Below, one piece after another: positions 43,502 to 51,429 of a stretch of 64,000 nucleotides of DNA; the stretch's first letter is position 1; every line of letters starts with the position of its first letter. The translations under genes and the position numbers were made by a program. Source of the DNA: Saccharibacillus sp. CPCC 101409 (GTDB lineage: Bacteria; Bacillota; Bacilli; Paenibacillales; Paenibacillaceae). Below the pieces are notes generated by a model. The model searched no databases and was not told the DNA's origin. It saw nothing but the letters and a program-made list of their open reading frames with translations. The DNA is taken from positions 1 to 64,000 of the forward strand of contig NZ_JAULSA010000013.1 in assembly GCF_030518235.1 (NCBI RefSeq), given 5' to 3'.

Positions 43502-43581
43502 TCATCGAAGCATAGATCGGCGCATCGTCCTCGGACGCCGTGCGCCGGGGCATTGAAAAATATGAACTGGGGGTAAGATGT

Positions 43582-45069
43582 ATGAAAAAAACGTGGAAGC
43601 TCTTGTCCGTGCTCTGTACGGCCCTGCTGCTGATGTCGGCTCTGGCCGCCTGCAGCGGAGGCTCCAAATCGGAAGGATCGGGCGATTCTTCGACCGCCGG
43701 CACGGACGGTTCCAAAGCTTCGGGCGAAGTTCCGACTCTCGTCTGGTGGACGATCGGCGGGCAGCTCCCGAACAACTTCGATAAAGCGATTGCGGCCATG
43801 AACGAGTACACAGCCGAGAAAATCGGCGTAAAAATCGATCTCCGAGTGGCAAACTGGGCCGATTGGGACACCAAGATGAACACGATCGTCAATACCGGCG
43901 AAGCGTTCGACATGATGTTCACCAACAGCGGCAAATACAACCAGCAGGTATCGATGGGCGCATTTGCCGATCTGACCGACCTGGTGCAAAGCGAAACGCC
44001 GGATCTGTACAAATTCATCCCAGAAACGGTCTGGGACGGCGCCAAGATCGGCGGCAAAATCTACTCCGTACCGACATACAAAGACTCGTCGCTCACCCAG
44101 TACTGGGTATTCAACGACGAATACGTACAGAAATACAACATCGATCTGGACAAAGCGAAGACGCTGCAGGATCTCGACAAGCCTTTCCACGACATGAAAG
44201 CCGGCGAAGGCAAAAGCTTCTATCCGGTATCCCTGAACCAGGGCGACGGATTCCCGGGTCTGTTCAACGGCTACGACGACCTGACGCTGGGTCTGTCCCC
44301 GATCGGCGTCAAGATCGACGACTCGTCCCGCAAGGTCGTGTTTACGCTGAGCCAGCCGGATATCATGGATAACCTGAATCAGCTGCACAAATGGTACCAG
44401 GACGGCATCATCAACCCGGACGCTCCGACCCGGGGCGAAACCGAGAAAGCCCGTCCGTTCTTCAGCGCGCAAGCTTTCCCGGGCGCCGAAACCAGCTACC
44501 AGATCAACGAAGGCGTAGAGAAGTACGATATGGTGCAGAACTTCGGCCCGCTCTACACGACAAGCATGATCCAGGGCTCGCTGAACGCGATTTCCGCGAA
44601 CTCCAAGTATAAGAACGAAGCTTTGAAATATCTGGAGCTCGTCAACACGGACGCCAAACTGCGCAACATGCTGGCTTTCGGCGAACTGGGCGTGGACTAT
44701 CAAAGCGTGGACGGCGAGAAAGTGATCGAACGTACATCCGACACCTGGCCGCTGGCCGCTTATACGCAGGGCACATTCTTCAATCTGGCCGTAACCAAAG
44801 GCGCTCCGGAAGACCAATGGGAGCAGGTCCGCAAGCTGAACGAAGAAGCAACGCCTTCGGCTACGCTGGGCTTCGCGCTGGATATCAGCAGCCTGACGAC
44901 CGAAGTCGCCAACACCAAAGCCGTTTGGGAAAAATACAAAGCCGAATTGATCACGGGCGCATCCGACCCGGCAGTGATCGTGCCGAAAGTGGAATCGGAA
45001 ATGAAAGCCGCCGGCATGGACAAGATCATGCAGGCCGCCCAGGAGCAAATCGAAGCTTATTTCAAATAA
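43582..45069 (+). CDS. Sugar ABC transporter substrate-binding lipoprotein
   Basis: A 495-residue lipoprotein. The signal peptide MKKTWKLLSVLCTALLL ends at lipobox LAAC (Cys24), and a Ser/Gly-rich linker follows. The body is of the LplA-like solute-binding type (PTLVWWTIGGQLPNNFDKA; KWYQDGIINPDAPTRGET). It is the binding protein of the permease pair just upstream. Its mature domain shares layout with the protein at 47729 (YTQGTFF and YTQGNWF, similar C-terminal helices), so the two are paralogues. Confidence 0.9.
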   Translation: MKKTWKLLSVLCTALLLMSALAACSGGSKSEGSGDSSTAGTDGSKASGEVPTLVWWTIGGQLPNNFDKAIAAMNEYTAEKIGVKIDLRVANWADWDTKMNTIVNTGEAFDMMFTNSGKYNQQVSMGAFADLTDLVQSETPDLYKFIPETVWDGAKIGGKIYSVPTYKDSSLTQYWVFNDEYVQKYNIDLDKAKTLQDLDKPFHDMKAGEGKSFYPVSLNQGDGFPGLFNGYDDLTLGLSPIGVKIDDSSRKVVFTLSQPDIMDNLNQLHKWYQDGIINPDAPTRGETEKARPFFSAQAFPGAETSYQINEGVEKYDMVQNFGPLYTTSMIQGSLNAISANSKYKNEALKYLELVNTDAKLRNMLAFGELGVDYQSVDGEKVIERTSDTWPLAAYTQGTFFNLAVTKGAPEDQWEQVRKLNEEATPSATLGFALDISSLTTEVANTKAVWEKYKAELITGASDPAVIVPKVESEMKAAGMDKIMQAAQEQIEAYFK

Positions 45070-45086
45070 GCGGCCGAGCTTGCGGG

Positions 45087-45120
45087 ACTCGAACGGAATT
45101 CAGTTTCCGTTCGAGTTTTT
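45087..45120 (+). terminator. Terminator between the transport and signalling operons
   Basis: ACTCGAACGGAA (45087-45098) pairs with TTCCGTTCGAGT and is followed by six T. It separates the importer genes from the kinase operon, which has its own weak promoter (TACAAT near 45176). Confidence 0.9.
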
Positions 45121-45211
45121 CTGCGTTGCGGCCCTTTGTCCGCGATACAGCCGTATGAGACGGCGCCCGCTGGTGCTACAATAGGGAATATGGCGAAGGA
45201 GGCGTCGAACC

Positions 45212-46969
45212 TTGTCCTTTTTGCAGATGAAGATTTATCGCGGCAAATTTATTGCATACACGATATTCGTCGTGTTTATCGGGCTGGCGATCGGCCTGCT
45301 TACCTGCGCCATACTGTTGTACCAGTGGGTGGACAACGCTCGGACGGAAGCGTCCGGCGACTTCGTCCGGCTGGAGAACACGCTTCAATACAATGCCGAC
45401 CGCATCGAAGCTTATATGCAGCGCATTTACTCCAACAGCGGGCTGATGACCGACGTTCGCTGTTTTCTGGGCAGCAGCGCCGAAGGGTACTTTGCCGCCA
45501 GGCTCGAAGGAAGCCGTTACGATCAGCCGCTTGTGTCTTTTCCCGACGATATGGAGTCTTTTCTGTACAGCGGCGGGCAGGGGGACATCGTCCAGGTCAG
45601 CCTGCATACGGAGCAGAGAGGGAATATGATCCGCTTCGACGACAACGGCAACGCGAATTTCAAGTTCCTGCTGTCCAACGGGGACGAAGCGTTCCGGGAA
45701 TCGATCGAGCGGGGATTCGTTTATCGCAAAAAGCTGTCCGATCCCAAACAAATTTCGCGCCAGCTGGGCGAATTTCGTTTTCTCGTCGGCAGCGACCGTT
45801 TATTCAAAAACGCCGGCGGGGATGGGGTGAAGCAGGCGGTAATCGTCAGTTCTTCCGGAGACGCGTACAAAGTCGGCGCGCCGGACGTCCGCCTTCAAGA
45901 GCTGGCGCGCCAGGCGCTGGCAAACGGCAAAGCTCAAGGATACCTGTCCACAGGCGGGCTGAACGGTGTTTTCTTTATCTCTTTTTCTTCCACCAAGCTC
46001 GATTACCGGTATGTCGGCCTGGTCGACCTGGGCTCGCTGATCCGCGACCGCTGGGGCGTGCTGCTGACCGTGTTTCTGGTCGTATTGTCGGCTATCATAA
46101 GCGTACTGATGCTGATCGTTTACAACTTGAGGGACGACGCCCACTTCCTGCATCATATTATGGATTCGATCGGACGGGTCAAAACGGCGAATTTCACCGT
46201 CGAGACTCCCGCGCGCTACCGGCGCAACGAATACGGCATCATCGCGACCGAACTGGAAGATATGATCCGCCAGCTGGACAAATATATCCGGACCGAATAT
46301 TTGCTGAAGCTCAAGCAGCAGGAGACCGAGATGAAGGCGCTCCAGAACCAGATCAATCCCCATTTTCTGTACAATACGCTCGAAGCGATCCGTTCAAGAG
46401 CCCTGGTCAATCAAGACGTCGATACGTCGGATGCGATTGCGACGCTGGGGGCGCTGTACCGCAATATGGTGAAGCACGAGAACGTGATTACGATTGGCAA
46501 AGAATTGGACCTGCTCCAGGACTATCTGAAAATTATGGAATTCAAATATCCGGACCGCTTTTATTACCAGTTCAACGTGGACGAAGAACTGCTGTCGCTG
46601 CCCACGGTAAAATTCTGGATGCAGCCGCTCGCCGAAAACTTTTTCGTGCACGGCTTCAATCCCGGCAACGAGTTCAATCTGCTGGTGGTGAACGGGTGGG
46701 AGTCGGAGGAACATTTTATTCTCGAAGTGGTGGACAACGGGCAGTGGATCGCCGAAGGGAAGCTCGCGACGATCCGCGAAGCGCTGCGCCGCGGGGACGA
46801 CGCTCCGGTCCAGAGTATCGGTCTGCACAACGTGAATACCCGGCTGCACTTTTTCTACGGCGAAGGGTTTGTCCTGCGCATCGAAAACAACGAAGAAGCC
46901 GGCGTAAAGATTTCCGCAATTATTCCGAAGGAGGCCCGGTCGCATGTACAAGCTTCTGATTGTGGATGA
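45212..46969 (+). CDS. YesM-type sensor histidine kinase with an atypical G1 box
   Basis: A 585-residue membrane sensor kinase. Membrane helices at about 15-38 and 283-306 enclose an extracellular sensor of about 245 residues; the phosphoacceptor His384 is in QINPHFLYNTLEAI. The N box is QPLAENFFVHGF, and the G1 box reads DNGQWIAEG (Asp508-Trp512), where a small residue, usually Gly, is expected at the Trp. The G2 box GLHNVNTRL is normal. TTG 45212 follows AAGGAGG. It overlaps the response regulator by 26 bp. It likely senses the substrate of the importer upstream, perhaps through a binding protein. Confidence 0.88.
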   Translation: MSFLQMKIYRGKFIAYTIFVVFIGLAIGLLTCAILLYQWVDNARTEASGDFVRLENTLQYNADRIEAYMQRIYSNSGLMTDVRCFLGSSAEGYFAARLEGSRYDQPLVSFPDDMESFLYSGGQGDIVQVSLHTEQRGNMIRFDDNGNANFKFLLSNGDEAFRESIERGFVYRKKLSDPKQISRQLGEFRFLVGSDRLFKNAGGDGVKQAVIVSSSGDAYKVGAPDVRLQELARQALANGKAQGYLSTGGLNGVFFISFSSTKLDYRYVGLVDLGSLIRDRWGVLLTVFLVVLSAIISVLMLIVYNLRDDAHFLHHIMDSIGRVKTANFTVETPARYRRNEYGIIATELEDMIRQLDKYIRTEYLLKLKQQETEMKALQNQINPHFLYNTLEAIRSRALVNQDVDTSDAIATLGALYRNMVKHENVITIGKELDLLQDYLKIMEFKYPDRFYYQFNVDEELLSLPTVKFWMQPLAENFFVHGFNPGNEFNLLVVNGWESEEHFILEVVDNGQWIAEGKLATIREALRRGDDAPVQSIGLHNVNTRLHFFYGEGFVLRIENNEEAGVKISAIIPKEARSHVQASDCG

Positions 46970-47693
46970 CGAACCGCAAATTCTGGAGGGCATGAAACGG
47001 ATGCTCGACTGGGAGAAATACGGATTCGGCTGTATCGAAACGAGCGAGACGGTGGAGGACGCCATGTCCAAAGCCGCCGCTATTTATCCCGATGTCGCGA
47101 TCTTCGATGTGTGTATCGGTCCCGATCGGGGCTACGACGCGATTACCCGGCTCAATATGCTGGGACTTCCGACCAAATACATTATCATGAGCGGCTACAG
47201 CGAGTTCGAATATGCCAGGGAAGCGATCCGGTGCGGGGTGAAAGATTATCTGCTCAAACCGCTCAACCGATCCCGGCTGCAGGAAGTGGTCGAGAAGATC
47301 GTTGTCGAAGATCTGCACGGGACGCTGGAAGGGACGAGCGACGTCAATCTCGATCCCGTGCTGGGCGTTCGTTACGACAGCCTGTCCAAGCTGATCAACC
47401 ACATCCTGCTGATGGTGAAGACGGAATACGCCCAGAATATTACACTGAAAATGGTCGCCGAGCAGTTTCGCATGAACGGCACTTATCTGGGACAGATTTT
47501 TCTCAAAGAAACGCAGATGAAGTTCTCGGAATATGTCATGGCGTACCGGATGCTTCGCGCGCGCGAGCGCATTTTGTCCACGGACGAGAAAATCGCCAGT
47601 ATCGCCACGTCGGTGGGCTATTCCAACCTGAGCTATTTTTATACGCATTTCCACAGTTTCTTCGGCAGGTCGCCATCGGATTTGAGAAAATAA
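46944..47693 (+). CDS. Compact YesN-type response regulator with AraC output domain
   Basis: A 249-residue response regulator, about half the length of the two in the xylan locus. The receiver (1-120) has VDDE, Asp55 (VAIFD) and Lys105 (YLLKP). It runs almost directly into the AraC-type DNA-binding domain (about 150-248; LKMVAEQFRMNGTYLGQIFL, then IATSVGYSNLSYFYTHFHSF) without the usual long middle region. It overlaps the kinase gene and probably binds the 21-bp-spaced direct repeats at 41473. Confidence 0.9.
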   Translation: MYKLLIVDDEPQILEGMKRMLDWEKYGFGCIETSETVEDAMSKAAAIYPDVAIFDVCIGPDRGYDAITRLNMLGLPTKYIIMSGYSEFEYAREAIRCGVKDYLLKPLNRSRLQEVVEKIVVEDLHGTLEGTSDVNLDPVLGVRYDSLSKLINHILLMVKTEYAQNITLKMVAEQFRMNGTYLGQIFLKETQMKFSEYVMAYRMLRARERILSTDEKIASIATSVGYSNLSYFYTHFHSFFGRSPSDLRK

Positions 47694-47728
47694 CAGCTGT
47701 GCTTGGTCCCAGCGGAAAGGAGCGTATT

Positions 47729-49261
47729 ATGCCGCGGCAGCCGCGTACCCGCAATCGGATCCGGCTTCTTTTTTGCTTCATGTCCCTGCTTGCCGCAGCC
47801 GCGTCGCTGACGGGATGTTCGCTGTGGGGCGGCGGCGAGAAGACGGGCGCTTCCGACAACAAGCCGGTCAACCTGATCTACTACACAATCGGAGAGCCGG
47901 ACAAAGATCTGCAATTGGTAAACGACAGAATCAACGAAATACTGGCCGCAAAGATCGGCGTGACCGTCACGTATATCAAAGTCGGCTGGCAGGAATACGA
48001 AGGACGATTGAATACAATGGTGTCGGCGGGCACGCCTTTCGATATCGCGTACACGCCGGACTATACCCACTATATTCAACAGGGCGCCCTGCTGCGATTG
48101 AACGATTATCTATCGACCGTGGGTAAAGAAATGACCGAGAGAATCGACCCTGTGTTCTGGGAAGGCATGACGATGAACGACGGAGGGATTTACGGCGTGC
48201 CGACCAACAAAGAACTGGCGATGCGGGAGCAGTGGATGTACCCGGACGAACTGGTGAACAAGTACGGTATCCCGATTGCCCGGTACAACACGCTGGAGTC
48301 GCTGGAGCCGCTGCTCAAAACGATCAAGGAAAAAGAACCGTCTTATCAGCCGATGCAGTTGGATAAAGACTCGCACAACTTTTTCGCGCTGGACGGATAC
48401 GAATACGTGGTCGACAAAAAGATTCCGCTGATGGCCCAGTCCCAGGATTCGCAGGCTGCGGTCGTGAATATTTTCGAAACGGGCGAAGCGAAAAAAGTAT
48501 TGAATACGCTCAGACGCTACTATCAGGCCGGCTATATCAACGAAGACGCCGCCCTGCGGGAAAGCCAGGGATTGAAGCGCGGCGAAAAAGTGTTCTGGAA
48601 AGCCGCCGGAGGCGGGCCGCTCTCGGAAAGCAGCTGGAGCAAGGACCGCGGGTACAAAGTGGACGCCCATCCCGTTACGCCGGTGCTGGTCACGACCGAA
48701 TCGGTCCGGGGCGGAATCATGGCCGTCAGCGCGGATACCCAGCATCCCGTGGAGTGCATGAAGTTTCTCAACGCGCTGAACACCGATCCCGAGATTCGCA
48801 ACCTGTTCAATTACGGGATCGAAGGCGTGCACTACAACCTGGACGAGAGCGGTCAGGTCGTTCCGATCCGGCCGGAGGACTCGGAAGCGAGCGCCGGAGC
48901 GCCGCCGGATTACGCGGGCGTGCAGTATACGCAGGGCAACTGGTTCATTCTCAAAACGATGGGCGGAGACGTGCCCGACCCGCCGGACAAATGGGAGCAG
49001 TTCCGCGAATCGAACAGCATGGCCGTGAAGTCGGGTCTGCTCGGATTCACGCCCGACCTGTCCCATATGCCGATCCAGCGGGAAAATATCGAGATGGTAT
49101 GGGACAAGTATTATCCCGGCCTGATGACCGGCAGCCTGGACGTCGAGACCGAGCTGCCCAAGTTCAACGAAGAACTGAGGCGCGCGGGGATCGACGAAGT
49201 GAAGGCGGAAGTGCAGAAGCAGCTGGACGAATGGCGCGCCGAACGCAGCCGGGGGCTGTAA
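47729..49261 (+). CDS. Second sugar-binding lipoprotein, in the kinase operon
   Basis: A 510-residue solute-binding lipoprotein. Lipobox LTGC follows a signal sequence (RIRLLFCFMSLLAAAASLTG); the LplA-like body includes VNLIYYTIGEPDKDLQ and YAGVQYTQGNWFILKT. GGAAAGGAG precedes ATG 47729. It is the third gene of the kinase-regulator operon and has no permease of its own. It could widen the importer's range or act as the ligand-presenting partner of the kinase. A longer in-frame ORF upstream lies inside the response regulator gene and is not real. Confidence 0.88.
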   Translation: MPRQPRTRNRIRLLFCFMSLLAAAASLTGCSLWGGGEKTGASDNKPVNLIYYTIGEPDKDLQLVNDRINEILAAKIGVTVTYIKVGWQEYEGRLNTMVSAGTPFDIAYTPDYTHYIQQGALLRLNDYLSTVGKEMTERIDPVFWEGMTMNDGGIYGVPTNKELAMREQWMYPDELVNKYGIPIARYNTLESLEPLLKTIKEKEPSYQPMQLDKDSHNFFALDGYEYVVDKKIPLMAQSQDSQAAVVNIFETGEAKKVLNTLRRYYQAGYINEDAALRESQGLKRGEKVFWKAAGGGPLSESSWSKDRGYKVDAHPVTPVLVTTESVRGGIMAVSADTQHPVECMKFLNALNTDPEIRNLFNYGIEGVHYNLDESGQVVPIRPEDSEASAGAPPDYAGVQYTQGNWFILKTMGGDVPDPPDKWEQFRESNSMAVKSGLLGFTPDLSHMPIQRENIEMVWDKYYPGLMTGSLDVETELPKFNEELRRAGIDEVKAEVQKQLDEWRAERSRGL

Positions 49262-49268
49262 ATTGCAC

Positions 49269-49317
49269 AAAAAAGCGGTTCGCAAACGGGAGTTCCCGCT
49301 GCGGACCGCTTTTTTTG
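49269..49317 (+). terminator. Terminator of the kinase operon
   Basis: AAAAAAGCGGTTCGC pairs with GCGGACCGCTTTTTTT around an inner CGGGAGTTCCCG hairpin. Confidence 0.9.
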
Positions 49318-49365
49318 TCGTGCCGGCGTGCCGAAAGATGTACCGAAAATCAGAGAATACGAAGT

Positions 49366-50247
49366 TTAATCTCTGAAATAATAACCCGCTGCGAGATCTT
49401 CAAGCAGCCCCTGCCGCTGCGGCTCCCAATTCAGCAGCTGCCGCGTCTTGTCGTTCGACGCCAGAGTATCGACCGGCGCGGCAAAGTTCATCCAGCCGAA
49501 ATGGGCCGGCGAATCTTCCGGCGCGATCGAGCGCACCGGAAGATTCAGGCCGCGGCCGATCGCTTCGGCGATCTCGCGGAAAGGCACGCCCTGCTCGGCG
49601 GCGCCGTGCAGCCGCGAACCGGCCGGCGCGGATTCCAGCGCCAGGCGGAACAACGCGGCCGCATCCAGCCGATGCACGGCCGGCCAATGGTTGGAACCGT
49701 CGCCCACATAGGCGGCGAAGCCTTTGTTTTGCGCGATGCCGACCAGCGCGCGCACAAAGCCGTGGTCGTGCTCGCCGTGCACGGTCGGCGACAGCCGCAC
49801 GACCGACGCGCGAATACCGCGTCCGGCCAGTTCGTCCACGGCCGTCTCGGCGTAACGGCCCGAGCCGACAGCCAGATCGTCTTCCGTAGCGAGACGTCCC
49901 GTCGCAAGCATAAGCAGCCCGGAAGTCAGCACGAACGGTTTGTTCGTTCCTTCCAGCGCGGCTCCGATCGCCTCCGTCGCCAGCCGGTCGGCCCGGGTGG
50001 CCGCCTGCATATCCGAGAAGTCGTGGATATAAGCCAGATGGATCACGCCGTCCGCTTCCTCGGCTCCCTGCCGCAGGCTTTCCAGGTCTTCCAGCGATCC
50101 CCGGCGCACCTCGGCGCCCGCGTCCGTCAAAGCCTGCGCGCCGCTGTCCGAGCGGGCCAGACCGACCACCCGATGTCCCGCTTCCAGCAGTTCGCGCACA
50201 ACCGCCGAACCGATAAATCCTGTTGCTCCCGTAACGAATACTCGCAT
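49366..50247 (-). CDS. NAD(P)-dependent epimerase/dehydratase-like (extended SDR) protein
   Basis: A 293-residue extended short-chain dehydrogenase. The Rossmann motif VTGATGFIGSAVVRELL is at residues 4-20. The usual YxxxK catalytic pair is not obvious (RYAETAVDELAG), as in atypical NmrA-like or isoflavone-reductase-like branches. ATG 50247 follows GGAGGAAACAAT. It is divergent from a MerR regulator and has a MerR-type promoter (19-bp spacer), so it is probably the regulated target. The substrate is unknown. Confidence 0.82.
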   Translation of the reverse strand: MRVFVTGATGFIGSAVVRELLEAGHRVVGLARSDSGAQALTDAGAEVRRGSLEDLESLRQGAEEADGVIHLAYIHDFSDMQAATRADRLATEAIGAALEGTNKPFVLTSGLLMLATGRLATEDDLAVGSGRYAETAVDELAGRGIRASVVRLSPTVHGEHDHGFVRALVGIAQNKGFAAYVGDGSNHWPAVHRLDAAALFRLALESAPAGSRLHGAAEQGVPFREIAEAIGRGLNLPVRSIAPEDSPAHFGWMNFAAPVDTLASNDKTRQLLNWEPQRQGLLEDLAAGYYFRD

Positions 50248-50298
50248 ATTGTTTCCTCCAGGCCCGATAATTTCGGTTTGATTGAGATTCACAACCCT

Positions 50299-50329
50299 AG
50301 AATAGACTATAGAGCGCACTCTATGGCAA
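50299..50329 (-). promoter_or_regulatory. MerR-type promoter with palindromic 19-bp spacer
   Basis: On the minus strand TTGCCA (50324-50329), a 19-bp spacer and TATTCT (50299-50304) drive the dehydrogenase gene. The spacer region contains ATAGAG-CGCA-CTCTAT (50309-50324). A 19-bp spacer with a central palindrome is the hallmark of promoters activated by MerR proteins through DNA untwisting. Confidence 0.75.
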
Positions 50330-50358
50330 GCGGAAATATTTCGTGGTATGATCCGGTT

Positions 50359-50796
50359 ATGGACAATCAATTTTCGAGCAAACAAGTGTCGGAAGAAACC
50401 GGACTCAGCGTGCACACCCTGCGTTATTACGAACAGGAAGGATTGATCGACGGCATCCAGCGCGACGAGAACGGATACCGCGTCTATTCGGCGTCCGACG
50501 TCGTCTGGTTCCATGTCATCAAATACTTCCGGCGGATCGGCCTCCCGGTCCGCGAGATCAAACAGTTCAATATCCCCAAAGACGGCAAAGGCTCCAGCGC
50601 CGCCGCGCGCCGCGAATTTATGGAGAACTACCGCGAAAAAGTGCTGGAGCAGATGAAGGAGCTGCAGGAATCCTTGAACAAGATCGACGACAAGATTGCA
50701 TTCTTCAGAAAAATGGAACAGTCGGAAATCCAAGTAACCGAGGCAGACCGTTTGCAATTCGCCTCGAAGCTCTACAACGCCGAATCGAACCGCTGA
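50359..50796 (+). CDS. MerR-family transcriptional regulator
   Basis: A 145-residue MerR regulator. The N-terminal winged helix (SSKQVSEETGLSVHTLRYYE, then EQEGLIDGIQRDENGYRVYS) is canonical, followed by a long coiled-coil dimerisation helix (about 85-120; EKVLEQMKELQESLNKIDDK). The effector tail has no metal-binding cysteines, which points to an AdhR/BltR-like sensor of small organics or aldehydes. The RBS before ATG 50359 is weak. It probably activates the divergent dehydrogenase. Confidence 0.88.
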   Translation: MDNQFSSKQVSEETGLSVHTLRYYEQEGLIDGIQRDENGYRVYSASDVVWFHVIKYFRRIGLPVREIKQFNIPKDGKGSSAAARREFMENYREKVLEQMKELQESLNKIDDKIAFFRKMEQSEIQVTEADRLQFASKLYNAESNR

Positions 50797-50807
50797 TTGT
50801 ATGCATT

Positions 50808-50985
50808 TGGTCAACATTTTCGGCGAAAAAAGAAGCTTGACGGCTGAATGTTGACTTTTGGAACGAATTTGACGGCCAAATCGTTGTTTTTGCCGATTTC
50901 CGCGCCAAAATGTGCGCATAGAGTCAACAATTTAGCTCGTTTTCCGGATTTTTTCGATAAATGCTGCCTTAACGTCAACAATTTC
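50808..50985. repeat. Intergenic palindromic repeat family C, copy C2
   Basis: GTCAACATTT (50810), GAATGTTGAC (50846), then GTCAACAATTT at 50933 and 50974. The left part is the reverse complement of the right part of C1 at 25738-25766. It lies directly after the merR stop codon. The 633-bp gap from merR to narG holds this array, element E2 and the narG promoter, with no gene seen. Confidence 0.72.
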
Positions 50986-51075
50986 GATTACAACAGGGAG
51001 CAGCTATAAAAGGGAATTACGCATTTAACATTTAAGAAAGGCGGCTCGGCCTTTCTTGCCACCGCTCTTCCACCC

Positions 51076-51101
51076 AGCCCTTCGATATCGAAGGGCTTTT
51101 T
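51076..51101 (+). terminator. Terminator at the left end of element E2
   Basis: AGCCCTTCGA-TA-TCGAAGGGCT followed by five T. The right end of E2 carries a second copy of the same stem. Confidence 0.8.
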
Positions 51102-51298
51102 GTGTCGAGAAAGTCCTGTCAGTAAAGTAGCCGTTTAGCGGAGGGAGAAATTCAGTGTAGGAGCGATAGCGTTCGCCTTTGAAATCGGGAAGACACCATA
51201 TAAGTCTAATCCTTCTTCCCGATTTCAACACGCGACCGAAACGAATTTCTCCCGCAGCCTTTAAGGCTTCCCTACGAACAGGAACTTCTCGACACCCC

Positions 51299-51324
51299 AA
51301 GCCCTTCTTTGCAGAAGGGCTTTT
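51299..51324 (+). terminator. Terminator at the right end of element E2, just upstream of the narG promoter
   Basis: AAGCCCTTCT-TTGC-AGAAGGGCTT followed by TT. It would insulate the narG promoter from read-through. Confidence 0.75.
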
Positions 51325-51331
51325 CCCCTTT

Positions 51332-51366
51332 CAGGGATTTCCCCACAACCTTTAGGACATTCCCTA
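51332..51366 (+). promoter_or_regulatory. Tandem NreC-like sites upstream of narG
   Basis: The distal site CAGGGATTTCCCCA (51332-51345) matches 8 of 10 consensus positions; the proximal TAGGACATTCCCTA (51353-51366) matches 9 of 10. Their centres are 21 bp apart. The proximal centre is 31.5 bp before the -10-like CATAAT (51391-51396), about -43 from the expected transcription start. Confidence 0.72.
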
Positions 51367-51390
51367 ATGGGAACCCCTTCCGCGATCTTT

Positions 51391-51396
51391 CATAAT
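51391..51396 (+). promoter_or_regulatory. Probable -10 element of the narGHJI promoter
   Basis: CATAAT, with no good -35 at the standard distance, as expected for an activator-dependent promoter using the NreC-like sites upstream. Confidence 0.55.
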
Positions 51397-51429
51397 AAAA
51401 AGTAATCGAAAAGGAGTGTGGATCATCCA

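Larger units (their letters stand above)
51076..51324. repeat. Structured intergenic element family E, copy E2
   Basis: A 249-bp palindromic element sharing the core of E1 (GCGGAGGGAGAAATTCAGTG, GCGTTCGCCTTTGAAATCGG, ATTTCAACACGCGACCG). Its outer arms differ from E1 but are complementary to each other: 51090-51119 against 51278-51307, containing GAAGGGCTT and GTGTCGAGAA. The inner hairpin is 14 bp (51179-51192 with 51215-51228) and its last pair is G-C where E1 has A-T. The loop differs completely. Terminator-like hairpins bound both ends. Confidence 0.75.

Noticed and set aside
45136-46959. A 607-codon plus-strand frame overlapping the second sensor kinase
   Set aside because: The kinase in the other frame has complete conserved motifs; this frame has no recognisable domain and is a shadow.
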